From contig NZ_CP099397.1 of NCBI RefSeq assembly GCF_021495345.1, positions 4,967,001 to 5,031,000 on the forward strand: a stretch of 64,000 nt of DNA, in the 5' to 3' direction. The notes under the pieces were generated by a model. The model was not told the DNA's origin. It was given only the letters and a program-made list of their open reading frames with translations, and made no database searches. This document shows positions 35,984-45,313 of the stretch, piece by piece (the first letter of the stretch is position 1; each line of letters opens with the position of its first letter). This stretch comes from Pseudomonas hydrolytica. GTDB lineage: Bacteria; Pseudomonadota; Gammaproteobacteria; Pseudomonadales; Pseudomonadaceae. Made by a program: the position numbers and the translations under genes.

Positions 35984-36571
35984 TCAGGGGTGCGGGTGAG
36001 CGCCGTTGGCGGGCTCGTCGGGCGCATCGATGGCCCGCGGGAAATGCAGCAGCAGGGTGCTGCAGCGCGAGGCGCGGGCGATCAGGGCAATGGCCACAAG
36101 AATCAGCCCCAGCGGCAGCACGCTCTTGAACACGAAGCGATAGGGCAGCCCGCTCGGCGCCTGCGAGTGCTCCATGTAGACGAAGGCGGTGTGGGCGTAG
36201 GCCAGCAGGCTGTCGATCATCAGCACGATCACCGGCAGGGCCAGCAGGACGATGCCCAGCAGCTCGATCCAGGCCTGGGCGCGCAGGGGGAATTTCTCGC
36301 GCAGCACGTCGACGCGCACATGGTCGTCGCGCACCACGGCGTAGCCCAGCGAGAGCATCATGGCGGCGCCGAACAGGTGCCAGGACAGCTCCTCCAGGGC
36401 GATCGAGCCACGCGACAGGATGAAGCGGCTGAACACGTTGCACAGCACCACCAGCAGCACGGCCAGCCACAGCCAGGCGCTGGCCTTGCCGATGGCGGCG
36501 ACGAGACGGTCCAGAATGCTGGACAGGCGGTTATGGGGTAGCGCCGCAGCGGCGGATGTGGGGTGTTGCAT
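35984..36571 (-). CDS. TRAP transporter small permease (DctQ-type)
   Basis: 195 residues, four helices (about 33-55, 66-88, 107-130 and 147-170), the usual DctQ topology. RDDHVRVDVLREKF (after helix 2) is the typical family signature. The start at 36571 follows GAGG with 8-base spacing; the frame extends to 36634. It lies between the DctP and DctM genes, 72 bases from the former. Confidence 0.87.
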   Translation of the reverse strand: MQHPTSAAAALPHNRLSSILDRLVAAIGKASAWLWLAVLLVVLCNVFSRFILSRGSIALEELSWHLFGAAMMLSLGYAVVRDDHVRVDVLREKFPLRAQAWIELLGIVLLALPVIVLMIDSLLAYAHTAFVYMEHSQAPSGLPYRFVFKSVLPLGLILVAIALIARASRCSTLLLHFPRAIDAPDEPANGAHPHP

Positions 36572-36643
36572 CGGGAAAACCTCGGGCAGGAAGGCGCGAC
36601 GGGCCGCGGCATGGCCGGGCCCGTGCAGGGTCACTGGGCGTGA

Positions 36644-37729
36644 TCAGTCGTGCTGGTAGTAGTCCCGTGGCAGGTAACCCATACCGTGCCAGGTGGCGTG
36701 CTGCGCCATGAACTCGCGCTGGCTGCTCAGCACGCGCTTGAACATCGGGTCCTTGGCGGCCATCTCGTCCAGCACCTCGTTGCTCACGCGTTGCAGTTCG
36801 CGCAGCACCGGCTCGGGCAGCACCTGCGGTTTGACCCCTTCCTGCTGGTAGGCGGCCAGGGCGGCCGGCTGGGCCCATTCGCTCTCGGCGAAGCCCTTGA
36901 GCGTGGCCGACTCGCAGCCCATCTCGATCAGCGCGCGGCTCTGCGGCGTCAGCTTGTTCCACACGTCCTGGTTGACCAGCAGGTGCGAGGTGGTGAGGGT
37001 CTGGTGCCAGCCCGGCATGATGTAGTTCTTGATGATCTGGTCGAGGCCGAGCATCTTGTCGATCGCCGGCTGGGAGAACTCGGTGGCGTCGATGGTCTTG
37101 CGCTCCAGCGCCTGGTAGATCTCGCCGCCGGGGATCATGGTCACCGAGGCGCCGAGCTTCTCCAGCACCTTGCCGCCGATGCCGGCGAAGCGGATGCGCA
37201 GGCCGTCGAAGTCCTTCAGCTGCTCGATCGGCCGGGCGAACCAGCCGGCGCCTTCCGGGCCGATGATGCTGCACAGCATCGGGTGGATCTTGTGCGGTGC
37301 GTAGATTTCTTCCAGCAGCTTCTTGCCGTCGCCCTGGTAGTACCAGGCCAGGTAGGCCGGCGGCTCCATGTTGAAGGGCGCGCCGGAGTACAGCGGCAGC
37401 GCCGGGATGCTGCCCTGGTCATAACCGATCCAGGTGTAGCCGGCCGGGTACTTGCCGCTGCTCACCGCGTTCATGATCTCGAAGGGCGGCACCAGCTCGC
37501 CCGGCTCGTAGTAGCGCAGCTGGATGTCGCCGCCGGAGATGGCCTTGAGCGATTCGGAAAGGTGCTTGACCGGGGTGGTCAGGCCCACCAGGTGGGAGGG
37601 GAAGGCCAGGGGCACCTGCCAGCGGATCTTCTCGCTGGCCATCGCCGGGCTGGCCAGCAGACTGCCGGCGAGCAGCGCGGCGGCGGAGATACCCAGGGTC
37701 AGGCGGGAAAACGAATGTGTGACGGACAT
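36644..37729 (-). CDS. TRAP transporter substrate-binding protein (DctP-type)
   Basis: 361 residues with a signal peptide (about 1-31, AMA), then IRWQVPLAFPSHLVG and the carboxylate-binding strand DGLRIRFAGIGGKVLEKLG, whose Arg normally pairs with the ligand carboxylate. PGGEIYQALERKTIDATEF is the DctP cross-strand motif. It belongs to the mannitol/chloroaromatic-like DctP branch, whose members bind assorted carboxylates; 3-hydroxybutyrate is inferred from context. The start at 37729 is set by AAGGA. A sigma-54 promoter, a perfect TGTCC-N8-GGACA site and an Hfq/Crc motif precede this first gene of the operon. Confidence 0.88.
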   Translation of the reverse strand: MSVTHSFSRLTLGISAAALLAGSLLASPAMASEKIRWQVPLAFPSHLVGLTTPVKHLSESLKAISGGDIQLRYYEPGELVPPFEIMNAVSSGKYPAGYTWIGYDQGSIPALPLYSGAPFNMEPPAYLAWYYQGDGKKLLEEIYAPHKIHPMLCSIIGPEGAGWFARPIEQLKDFDGLRIRFAGIGGKVLEKLGASVTMIPGGEIYQALERKTIDATEFSQPAIDKMLGLDQIIKNYIMPGWHQTLTTSHLLVNQDVWNKLTPQSRALIEMGCESATLKGFAESEWAQPAALAAYQQEGVKPQVLPEPVLRELQRVSNEVLDEMAAKDPMFKRVLSSQREFMAQHATWHGMGYLPRDYYQHD

Positions 37730-37738
37730 GCTGGAGTT

Positions 37739-37751
37739 CCTTCTTGTTGTT
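37739..37751 (-). promoter_or_regulatory. AANAANAA (Hfq/Crc) motif at the TRAP operon ribosome-binding site
   Basis: Minus strand AACAACAAGAAGG, four AAN repeats running into AAGGA of the DctP gene, with further AAC repeats just upstream (AACAACTACAAC). Confidence 0.58.
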
Positions 37752-37840
37752 GTAGTTGTTTTCGAACAACGGTCAGGTCGCTCGCGCCTGCACGGAATGC
37801 TCCGCGCCGCGGCAGCGCCTGCCAGTAGCCTGTGTGGCAA

Positions 37841-37856
37841 TGCGATCTCTATGCCA
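37841..37856 (-). promoter_or_regulatory. sigma-54 promoter of the TRAP-regulator operon
   Basis: Minus strand TGGCATAGAGATCGCA: -24 TGGCAT, -12 TCGCA, correct spacing. About 112 bases before the DctP start. Confidence 0.65.
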
Positions 37857-37960
37857 GCTTCCGGCGCCCTTATAAAACAGCGAGTTAGAGCGCATTCACA
37901 CCGCCAGCACGGCGGCCAAGTCTTGAAATCTGGACAGTTACGCGAAGCACCCGCCAGACA

Positions 37961-37978
37961 TGTCCAGAAATACGGACA
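37961..37978. promoter_or_regulatory. perfect activator site upstream of the TRAP operon
   Basis: TGTCC-AGAAATAC-GGACA within a longer palindrome (CCAGACATGTCC / GGACATGTCTGG, 37954-37985), the most symmetric copy in the cluster. A weaker half-match AGTCT-N8-GGACA lies at 37919-37936. It is 104 bases beyond the sigma-54 promoter and also 100 bases downstream of the depolymerase gene. The 37730-38077 gap holds no gene. Confidence 0.7.
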
Positions 37979-38077
37979 TGTCTGGCGGCGGTGGACAGCC
38001 TAAGAGGCGAGCCGTCGGCCGCACTCGCCTCGCGTTTCAGCCGTGCGCGGGCACGCTCCTGCCCGCCAGGCGTCGCC

Positions 38078-39808
38078 TCAGTTGCTGCAGCGTCCGGCCT
38101 GGAAATGGCCCTGAGCCGTTTCCCGCACCCAGGTGCTGAGCCCGGACAGGCTGCCCAGGTACTGGTTGCCGCCGACGGTGTAGTAACCGTAATAGGCACG
38201 GCCGGCCATCACGTGGCTGAGGTTGCTGGCGTTCCACTCCTGGCAGGTGAAGGCCTGGCCGCTGCCGCCGCAGGCGGCGGGCCGCTGCGCGTACCAGCGT
38301 CCCGGCTCGCCCTCGTACAGCGGAACGTTGCTCCAGGTGTCGAACGAGCCACCGATGTCCACGCCGTCGTCCTTGGCGTAGGCGCGCAGGTTGGAGGTGC
38401 CGCCGGCGTAGGCGCGACCGGCGCCGATGTGGACGGAGGGCGAGGCGCTGACGACCTGGCAGGTTTCCACCGGGGCGTTGGGATCGTAGACCTCCACGGT
38501 ACGGGTGAGCGTGCTGCGGTTGCCGTCGCTGTCAGTGGCCGAATAGAGGCAGCTGTAGCTGCCGACGACGCTCGGGTTCACCGCGCTGCAGTCGGCGCTG
38601 ACCGGCAGGCTGCCGTCTTCCGCGTCGCTGGCGCTGGCACCGGGATCATTGAAGGTGCTGCCCAGCGGCACCGACAGCGGGTTGTCGCCCTGCAGAACAA
38701 TCACCGGATGCCCCTGCGGCTGGCTACCGTCACGGCTGTGGCGGCTGAAGAAGTCCCAGATGATGTCGGGATAGCTGGGGCCGACCTGAAGCGACCATTT
38801 GCCGTTGTTGCCCTGGGCACCGCCAATCCAGTAGTGGCCGTGGTTGGTGTCCTGGGGGTTGGGCGTGGCCAGGGGGCCGTCGTAGATGACGGTTTCCACC
38901 AGCGAGCGAGTCGCCGTGGTGCCGTCCTGGGTGTAGGCGATGTGACGGCAGCCGTAGTCGTTCTGATGGTAGGGCGAGCAACCGGTATCGGAGGCCTTGG
39001 TGGTCGCCGGGGTGTTGCGGCTGGCGCTGCCGAATACCTGCAGATGGGCGTCGCGCATGTTGTTGGCCGCGGTCTGCAGCACGGTGCAGTCGTTCCTGTT
39101 CTGCAGAATCATCAGGGGAATCGGGTAGGCGTCGTTGACTTCGCTGCGCATGTCGGCCGCGACCTGGCTGACGCTGCGGAAGGTGGCCGAGCCCGGGCAT
39201 TGCCCGGACAGCGAGACCGAAGACGCCGTTTCCCGGTACGGCAGGCCTGCCGCCGGCGCTGCCGCCGCCCAGTACTCGTTGTAGGCCACGGCAGCGACCA
39301 GGGACATGGCGCCGCCGGACGACAGGCCGGTGATGAAGCGCCGGTTGGCGTCGATGACGAAGTTGGCTTCCACCTGCTGGGCGATGCGATGCAGGTCCGC
39401 GACCTCCCCGCCACCCTGGTGGATGTGCTGCTCGAACCAGAAGCCCCAGCAGTTCTCGTTGCGCAGCCCGTCGTAGCTAGTGATGAAGGGCGCCACCAGA
39501 ATGAAGCCGTAGCGATCCGCCGCCGCCTTGAGGCCCCAGTCGTTGAGCACGTCGTCGTTGGTCTGCCGGCAGCCATGCAGCGCCATCACCATGGGGGCAG
39601 GCGTGCTCAGGCCGGTAGGGACATACACCTTGTAGCTGCGCTCGCGCGAGCCGCTGTAGGCCTGTTGCGGGGAGGTGTAGGAGAAGGTTTGCCCCGCCGT
39701 GACCGTGGTCGGCCACAGCAGGATCATCAGCAGGGAACACAGGGCAGCAGTGAAAAAGCGGCAAAGACGCTGATCCGCCATGCCTTGGGGCAAGGATTGC
39801 TTGGTCAT
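38078..39808 (-). CDS. extracellular poly(3-hydroxybutyrate) depolymerase
   Basis: 576 residues: signal/anchor-like N-terminus (about 17-38), PHB-depolymerase catalytic domain (about 40-350) with oxyanion His in MALHGCRQT (H78), lipase box GLSSG (161-165, Ser163), Asp region QNRNDCTVL and His in NHGHYWIGG, then an Ig-like linker domain (about 365-450; DPGASASDAEDGSLPV) and a C-terminal polymer-binding domain (about 455-576; two Cys-containing repeats, RAYAGGTSNLRAYAKDDG, GRAYYGYYTVGGNQYLGSLSG). It should cut solid or amorphous extracellular PHB to 3-hydroxybutyrate mono- and oligomers. ACGGAG precedes the ATG. Confidence 0.88.
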   Translation of the reverse strand: MTKQSLPQGMADQRLCRFFTAALCSLLMILLWPTTVTAGQTFSYTSPQQAYSGSRERSYKVYVPTGLSTPAPMVMALHGCRQTNDDVLNDWGLKAAADRYGFILVAPFITSYDGLRNENCWGFWFEQHIHQGGGEVADLHRIAQQVEANFVIDANRRFITGLSSGGAMSLVAAVAYNEYWAAAAPAAGLPYRETASSVSLSGQCPGSATFRSVSQVAADMRSEVNDAYPIPLMILQNRNDCTVLQTAANNMRDAHLQVFGSASRNTPATTKASDTGCSPYHQNDYGCRHIAYTQDGTTATRSLVETVIYDGPLATPNPQDTNHGHYWIGGAQGNNGKWSLQVGPSYPDIIWDFFSRHSRDGSQPQGHPVIVLQGDNPLSVPLGSTFNDPGASASDAEDGSLPVSADCSAVNPSVVGSYSCLYSATDSDGNRSTLTRTVEVYDPNAPVETCQVVSASPSVHIGAGRAYAGGTSNLRAYAKDDGVDIGGSFDTWSNVPLYEGEPGRWYAQRPAACGGSGQAFTCQEWNASNLSHVMAGRAYYGYYTVGGNQYLGSLSGLSTWVRETAQGHFQAGRCSN

Positions 39809-39908
39809 GGGCGTACTCCGTTATTGACGTTGTTTTCTGGAGGTGCGCGAACCACCCTGGGACAGCTCCGAACTGCGGCTGCCCGCCAGACGCTCGCCCT
39901 GACGTCTT

Positions 39909-39924
39909 TGGAATATTCATGCCA
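39909..39924 (-). promoter_or_regulatory. possible sigma-54 promoter of the depolymerase gene (weak -12)
   Basis: Minus strand TGGCATGAATATTCCA. The -24 element TGGCATG is good but the -12 reads TTCCA instead of TTGCA, losing the G of the GC pair. It is about 100 bases before the start. It is listed because activator-type repeats lie just upstream. Confidence 0.35.
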
Positions 39925-39984
39925 ACCGGCAAGGCCCAATGTTTTCAATGAGTTGGCGTCAGCGGCGGGCTGAAGCGCAGGTCG

Positions 39985-40078
39985 TTTCCAAGATCTCGGA
40001 CAGTTTTATCCGGCCCGCGCCCGCGCAGCGGCCCTTTGTGTCCAGAAGTCGGGAGGAGGCTGTCCAGCGGGTCAGACC
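39985..40078. promoter_or_regulatory. three imperfect activator sites upstream of the depolymerase
   Basis: TTTCC-AAGATCTC-GGACA (39985-40002, 9 of 10), TGTCC-AGAAGTCG-GGAGG (40039-40056, 8 of 10) and TGTCC-AGCGGGTC-AGACC (40061-40078, 7 of 10), 60-140 bases beyond the weak sigma-54 promoter. Nothing else is seen in the 338-bp gap 39809-40146. Confidence 0.5.
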
Positions 40079-40146
40079 CCGGGCCGGCAGCGCCCCGTCC
40101 CAGAGCGCCCTGCCCCGCTCCACCGGCATGCGCTCGACCAGGTCCG

Positions 40147-41358
40147 TCACGGCCTGGATGCCGGCAGCAGCCGCACCAGCAGCGCACCGCAGGAGGCGAC
40201 GATGGCCAGCGCCACCACCCCGCTCCAGCCCCACTGCGCCAGCGCCATGCTGCCCAGCCCGGCACCGCTCGCCATGCCGACGAACACCCCGGTGAACAGC
40301 ACCGCATTCAGGCGGCTGCGCGCCGGCGGGTCGATGCCGTAGACGATGGTCTGATGGGCGACCAGCGTCGCCTGGATGGCGAAGTCGAAGCCGATGGCGG
40401 CGACCACGATCAGGCCCAGCTGGGCCTCGAACGGCAGCGCCTCGACCAGGCCCAGCAGGGCGAACGAGCCCAGCGTCAATGCCGCGCCGAGGCGGGTCAC
40501 GCCTTCGGGACCGCGACGATCGGCCAGGCGCCCGGCGAGCGGCGCCGCCAGGGCACCGGCCGCACCGGCCAGGCCGAACGCCCCGGCCGCCGCGCTGCCC
40601 AGACCGAAGCGGGCATGCAGCATCACCGCCAGCGTCGACCAGAACGCGCTGAACGCCACCGACAACAGCCCCTGGGCCAGCGCCGCGCGGCGCAGGGCCG
40701 GATAGCGCGACCAGAGCTTGAGCATCGAGCCAAGCAGCGCGCCATAGCCCAGCGAGGTGGTCGCGGCGAAGCGCGGCAGGCCCCGCCAGGCACCGATGGC
40801 GAACAGCGCGATGGAGATTGCCGCCACCCCATACACCGCGCGCCAGCCGAACTGCTCGGCGATCAGTCCGCTCATCACCCGCGACAGCAGAATGCCGAGC
40901 AGCAGACCGGTCATCACCGTGCCCACCACCGTGCCGCGCTCGTTCTCCGGGGCCATGGTGGCGGCGGCCGGGACGATGTCCTGGGCCATGGTGGCGGCGA
41001 GGCCGATGGCCAGGCTGGCGACCAGCAGGGCCCCCACGCCCGGCGCAATGCTGCTCAGCAGCAGGGCCAGCATCAGCATGCCGGCCTTGGCCAGGATGAT
41101 CCGCCGCCGGTCGTAGCGGTCCCCCAGCGGCGCCAGCAGCAGGATGCCCAGGGCGTAGCCGAGCTGCGTCAGCATCGGCACCATGCCGACGGCACGCTCG
41201 CCAGCCTGGATGTCGGCGCCCAGCACACCCAGCATCGGCTGGCTGTAGTAGAGGGTGGCGACGCTCAGCCCGGCCCCCGTGGCCAGGAGAAGCACGAGCC
41301 CGCGCGATAACGCGGGTGCGCTGTGCGCCAGCGCGGGGGAGCAAGGTGTCGAGGTCAT
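40147..41358 (-). CDS. MFS transporter (YnfM/DHA1-like)
   Basis: 403 residues, twelve helices, with the MFS motif GDRYDRRRIILAKAGML (about 72-88) and a second-half repeat AGRLADRRGPEGVTRLG. ATLYYSQPMLGVLGAD near residue 35 is typical of the DHA1/YnfM-like exporters. The start at 41358 follows GAGG; the frame extends to 41436. It is divergent from a LysR gene with 98 bases between them, so control by that regulator is probable. Substrate unknown. Confidence 0.85.
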   Translation of the reverse strand: MTSTPCSPALAHSAPALSRGLVLLLATGAGLSVATLYYSQPMLGVLGADIQAGERAVGMVPMLTQLGYALGILLLAPLGDRYDRRRIILAKAGMLMLALLLSSIAPGVGALLVASLAIGLAATMAQDIVPAAATMAPENERGTVVGTVMTGLLLGILLSRVMSGLIAEQFGWRAVYGVAAISIALFAIGAWRGLPRFAATTSLGYGALLGSMLKLWSRYPALRRAALAQGLLSVAFSAFWSTLAVMLHARFGLGSAAAGAFGLAGAAGALAAPLAGRLADRRGPEGVTRLGAALTLGSFALLGLVEALPFEAQLGLIVVAAIGFDFAIQATLVAHQTIVYGIDPPARSRLNAVLFTGVFVGMASGAGLGSMALAQWGWSGVVALAIVASCGALLVRLLPASRP

Positions 41359-41456
41359 GAGCGTTTTCCCAGAGGCTTGAACGAGGGCATCATTCTCATC
41401 GCGTATCGAAAGGCGCTGTAGTAGCCTTCCAGGCAAATCAGTTATGCACTTTACGT

Positions 41457-42419
41457 ATGAGCGAACTCGTCACCAGCCTCGATCGCATCGAACTGCTGCG
41501 CACCTTCATCCGCATCGTCGACGCCGGCAGCCTGTCGGCCGCCGCCGCGCAGCTGAACACCACGCAGCCCACCGTCAGCCGTCGCCTGCAGACGCTGGAG
41601 CGCTCGCTGGGCCTGCAGCTGCTCAACCGCACCACCCACGGCATGCAGCTGACCGGCGATGGCGAGCGCTGCTACACCTACGCCAGGCAGGTGCTGGAAA
41701 GCTGGACGGAGATGGAGGACGAGCTGATCGGCGCACGCGAAGACCCTCGCGGCACGCTGCGCGTGCAGGTGCCTCACGCCTTCGGCCAGGACCAGCTGAT
41801 CGCCCCGCTGGGGGAGTACCTGCGTCGCTACCCGAAGGTGAGCGTGGAGTGGGTGCTGCACGATCGCAGCCCCGACTTCACCGCCGAGGGCATCGACTGT
41901 GCGATTCAGGTCGGCTTCATCGAAGACCCGTCGGTGGTCGCCATCCGCCTCGGCGAAGTGCCGCGGATCGTGGTCGCGGCGCCGGAGCTGCTCGGCGACG
42001 AGCCGCTGGCCGCATCGACCGAACAGCTGCAGCGCCTGCCCTGGCTGGCACTACGCACCTACTACACCGACGAGGTGGTGCTGACCTGCCTGCGTGACGG
42101 TCGCTCGCACCGCTTTGCGATCCAGCCGCGGATGAGCACCGACAGCCTCTATGCCCTGCGCAGCGCCGCGCTCGCCGGGCTCGGCGCCTGCGTCAGCTCG
42201 GCCTGGATAGTCGCCCGCGATATCGAGGAAGGCCGCCTGGTCCAGTTGATCCCGCAATGGCAGGCCGCGCCCCTGCCGGTCTACCTGATCTACCCACATG
42301 CGCGCAGCTACCCGGCCAAGTTGCGCCTGTTCGCCGAGCTGATCCGCAGCCGCATGCCGAACCTCGTCGGCCTGCGCGCAGCAGGTGCCGAAGGTGCGCA
42401 GCCGGGCAGCCGTCACTGA
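41457..42419 (+). CDS. LysR-family transcriptional regulator
   Basis: 320 residues: N-terminal winged helix-turn-helix (about 10-68; LSAAAAQLNTTQPTVSRRLQTLERSLG) and a substrate-binding domain (about 95-300; GTLRVQVPHAFGQDQLIAPL). It is encoded divergently from the MFS gene, the classic LysR-target layout. The ligand is unknown. Its 3' end is 10 bases from the convergent oxidoreductase gene. Confidence 0.88.
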   Translation: MSELVTSLDRIELLRTFIRIVDAGSLSAAAAQLNTTQPTVSRRLQTLERSLGLQLLNRTTHGMQLTGDGERCYTYARQVLESWTEMEDELIGAREDPRGTLRVQVPHAFGQDQLIAPLGEYLRRYPKVSVEWVLHDRSPDFTAEGIDCAIQVGFIEDPSVVAIRLGEVPRIVVAAPELLGDEPLAASTEQLQRLPWLALRTYYTDEVVLTCLRDGRSHRFAIQPRMSTDSLYALRSAALAGLGACVSSAWIVARDIEEGRLVQLIPQWQAAPLPVYLIYPHARSYPAKLRLFAELIRSRMPNLVGLRAAGAEGAQPGSRH

Positions 42420-42429
42420 CGCGCCGTGC

Positions 42430-43743
42430 TCAGCGCAGCTTCTCCAGCATCTGGTAGTACCACATGCCGGCGGCCAGCATCGGGTTGCCGAGCTGGTCGC
42501 CCAGCGGCACCTTGATGTGCCTGCAGGCGGCGAAGGTGTCGTACTGCTCCAGGTCGCCGGTGATGGCCTTGGCCATGATCTCGCCCATAATGTGGGTGGT
42601 GGCGATGCCGTGGCCGGAGTAGCCCTGGCAATACCAGACGTTGCTCGACAGCTTGCCCAGCTGCGGAATGCGGTTCATCACGATGCCCATGGCGCAGCTC
42701 CACTGGTAGTCGATCTGCACGCCCTTGAGCTGCGGGAAGGTGCGCTCGATGCACGGGCGCAGCTCGCCGGCGATATCCCGCGAATCACGCCCGGAGTAGT
42801 TACAGCCGCCGCCGAACAGCAGGCGACCATCGGCGGTGAGGCGGTAGTAGTCGAGCACGAAGCGGCAGTCGTACACCGCCAGGTCCTGCGGGTTGATCTC
42901 TTTCGCCAGCTCGCCCAGCGGCGCGGTGGTGACGATGCCGCCCATGGCCGGGAAGATCAGGCCCTTGAGCTTGCGCCGCTCCAGCTTGTGGTAGACGTCG
43001 CCGGCCAGCAGCACCTGCTTGGCCTCGATCCGCCCGCCGCGGGTGACCACCGCCGGACGCGCGCCGTGGACGATATCCAGCACCTCGGAATGCTCGAAGA
43101 TCAGCGCGCCCAGGCTCTCGGCGGCCCTGGCCTCGCCGATGCACAGGTTGAGCGGGTGCAGGTGCATGTTGCGGGTGTTTCTGATCGCCCCGCAGTACAG
43201 CTCGCTGCCCAGTTGCGCACGCACGCCGTCGGCGTCGAGCAGGGTCACCTCGTCACCCATGCCGCGGCGCAGCGCCTCCTCGAAGGAAGCCTTGAGCTCG
43301 TCCATATGGCTGGGCTTCATCGCCGCGTGCAGATGGCCGTGCTTGAGGTCGCAGTCGATGCCGTATTTGGCCACGCGGTTCTTGATGATCTCGTGGCCGC
43401 GCCAGCGCAGGTGCCAGATGAAGTCGTCCACCTCCTCGCCCAGCGTGTTGCGCATCTGCTTGCGCATGGCCTCGTCGCCGGACAGGCTGCCGGTGACCTG
43501 GCCGCCGTTGCGCCCGCTGGCGCCCCAGCCGACCTTGTTGGTTTCCACCACGGCCACTTTCAGGCCGCGCTCGGCCAGCTCCACCGCCGTGGCGATGCCG
43601 GTGAAGCCGCCGCCGATGATGGCCACGTCCACCGTCACGCTGCCCTGCAGCGTCGGGTAGTCGGTCTCGAAGTTGAGCGAGGCCGAGTAATAGGACGGCG
43701 CGCGCTCGGCGGCGGGTTTGACGGGTTGGGTGATGGCGTTCAT
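42430..43743 (-). CDS. FAD-dependent oxidoreductase, gamma-glutamylputrescine oxidase-like
   Basis: 437 residues of the DAO/PuuB-like family: FAD-binding VAIIGGGFTGIATAVELAER (about 39-58), GWGASGRNGGQVTGS, and a C-terminal GYSGHGIATTHIMGEIMAKA. It would oxidise gamma-glutamylated polyamines, giving an aldehyde and ammonia plus H2O2. Next to a glutamine-synthetase-like gene in the same direction, it fits the glutamylation route of putrescine/polyamine breakdown (PuuA/PuuB; PauA/PauB in pseudomonads). The start at 43743 has GAGGA upstream; the extension to 43794 runs into the REP. Confidence 0.85.
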   Translation of the reverse strand: MNAITQPVKPAAERAPSYYSASLNFETDYPTLQGSVTVDVAIIGGGFTGIATAVELAERGLKVAVVETNKVGWGASGRNGGQVTGSLSGDEAMRKQMRNTLGEEVDDFIWHLRWRGHEIIKNRVAKYGIDCDLKHGHLHAAMKPSHMDELKASFEEALRRGMGDEVTLLDADGVRAQLGSELYCGAIRNTRNMHLHPLNLCIGEARAAESLGALIFEHSEVLDIVHGARPAVVTRGGRIEAKQVLLAGDVYHKLERRKLKGLIFPAMGGIVTTAPLGELAKEINPQDLAVYDCRFVLDYYRLTADGRLLFGGGCNYSGRDSRDIAGELRPCIERTFPQLKGVQIDYQWSCAMGIVMNRIPQLGKLSSNVWYCQGYSGHGIATTHIMGEIMAKAITGDLEQYDTFAACRHIKVPLGDQLGNPMLAAGMWYYQMLEKLR

Positions 43744-43771
43744 TGCAAAGTCCTCGAAGCGGCTATACGCC

Positions 43772-43825
43772 GTAGGGTGCGCCGTGCGCACCATGTATGG
43801 GTTCGGTGCGCCCAGCGCACCCTAC
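43772..43825. repeat. REP pair between the synthetase and oxidase genes
   Basis: GTAGGGTGCGCCGTGCGCAC, about 14 bases, then GGTGCGCCCAGCGCACCCTA. It ends at base 43825, exactly one base before the stop codon of the glutamine-synthetase-like gene. Confidence 0.75.
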
Positions 43826-45193
43826 TCAGGCGTTACTCAGATACCAGCGCCAGTCCTGCTCGCCGACCTCGCCCATGAACTGGCGATACTCGGCGCGCTT
43901 GACCGCGAGAAACACCTTGAGGAACTCCGCGCCGAAGGCGTCGCGCGCCCAGCCGGAGCGCTCCAGCGCCTGGATCGAAGTCAGCCAGTCGGTGGGCAGC
44001 AGCTCCTTGGCCTGGGCATAGCCGTTGCCCTGCACCGGCTCACCCGGATCGAGCCCCTCGCGAATGCCGCGGTGGATGCCGGCGAGGATCGCCGCCGCGG
44101 CCAGATAGGGGTTGGCGTCGGCGCCGCAGATGCGGTGCTCGACATGCCGGGTCGGCGCCGGGCCGCCCGGCACGCGCAGGCTGACGGTGCGGTTGTCCAC
44201 GCCCCAGGTCGGCGCCAGCGGCGCGTAGCTGTTGGCCTGGAAGCGCCGGTAGGAGTTGGCGTTGGGGCAGAACAGCAGCAGCGAATCGAGCAGGCTGGCG
44301 AGCATGCCGCCGACCGCCTGGCGCAGCAGCGGCGTACCCGAAGGATCCTCGCTGGCAAACAGATTGTTGCCCTGCCCGTCGGCCAGGCTGACGTGCATAT
44401 GCATGCCGGTGCCAGCCAGATCATCGAACGGCTTGGCCATAAAGCAGGCCTGCATGCCGTGGGCGTGGGCCACGCCCTTGACCAGGCGCTTGTAGCGCAC
44501 CGCCTGGTCCATCGCCGCCAGCGCCGGGCCGTGTTCCAGGGTGATCTCGACCTGGCCGGGAGCGTATTCGGAAATCGCCGTGCGCGCCGGGATGCCCTGG
44601 GCCTTGCAGGCCGCGTAGAGATCACGCAAGAACGGCTCGATCTGTTCCAGCTCGCGCAGGCCGTAGACCTGGGTCTGCCGCGGGCGACCGCCGTCGGCGT
44701 CCAGCGCCGGCTGCGGGCGGCCCTGGGCATCGCGTTTCTGATCGAGCAGGTAGAACTCCAGTTCGCAGGCCATCACCGGGTGGTAGCCGTCGGCCTCGAG
44801 CTGCTCGATCACCCGCACCAGCAACTGACGCGGATCGGCCGGCGTGGCCGGCAGGCCTTCGCTGGGGTGCATCGATACCTGCACCGCGGCGGTGGGGATC
44901 TGCCGCCAGGGCAGGCGCACCAGGCTGCCGGGCAGCGGGTAGGCGCGGCAGTCGATATCGCCCACCTCCCAGACCAGGCCGGAGTCCTCGACGTCCTCAC
45001 CCTGGATGGACAGGCCGAGCATGGTGCTCGGCAGTGGCCGGCCGCTCTGGTACAGCGCCAGCAGCTCCTCGCGGTGCAGCAGCTTGCCGCGCGGCACGCC
45101 ATTGGCGTCGAGGATGAACAGCTCGATTAGCTCGATATCGGGGTTGTGCGCGAGGAAGTCCAAGGCTTCCTGCGCGGGGGCGAAAGTCGTCAT
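43826..45193 (-). CDS. glutamine-synthetase-family gamma-glutamylpolyamine synthetase
   Basis: 455 residues with the GS beta-grasp N-terminus (about 10-105) and catalytic domain: ACELEFYLLD, ISEYAPGQVEITLEHG, AGTGMHMHVSLAD, PNANSYRRF, WGVDNRTVSLRVPGG and EHRICGADANPYLAAAAILAG, covering metal, ammonia/amine and phosphate sites. The PuuA/PauA branch joins glutamate to putrescine or other polyamines rather than making glutamine; the adjacent PuuB-like oxidase supports that. ATG 45193 is favoured by family N-termini; ATG 45241 is possible. Confidence 0.85.
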   Translation of the reverse strand: MTTFAPAQEALDFLAHNPDIELIELFILDANGVPRGKLLHREELLALYQSGRPLPSTMLGLSIQGEDVEDSGLVWEVGDIDCRAYPLPGSLVRLPWRQIPTAAVQVSMHPSEGLPATPADPRQLLVRVIEQLEADGYHPVMACELEFYLLDQKRDAQGRPQPALDADGGRPRQTQVYGLRELEQIEPFLRDLYAACKAQGIPARTAISEYAPGQVEITLEHGPALAAMDQAVRYKRLVKGVAHAHGMQACFMAKPFDDLAGTGMHMHVSLADGQGNNLFASEDPSGTPLLRQAVGGMLASLLDSLLLFCPNANSYRRFQANSYAPLAPTWGVDNRTVSLRVPGGPAPTRHVEHRICGADANPYLAAAAILAGIHRGIREGLDPGEPVQGNGYAQAKELLPTDWLTSIQALERSGWARDAFGAEFLKVFLAVKRAEYRQFMGEVGEQDWRWYLSNA

Positions 45194-45313
45194 ATCGCAC
45201 TCGCTTGCGCCAGTCGGGCGCTCGGTGTCCGCACGGCCCATTCGATTCTCGAACAGGTTGCACAGGCAGACAAATGGGCATCAGCGGCTGCGGACATGGC
45301 GCAGCCATCGGAG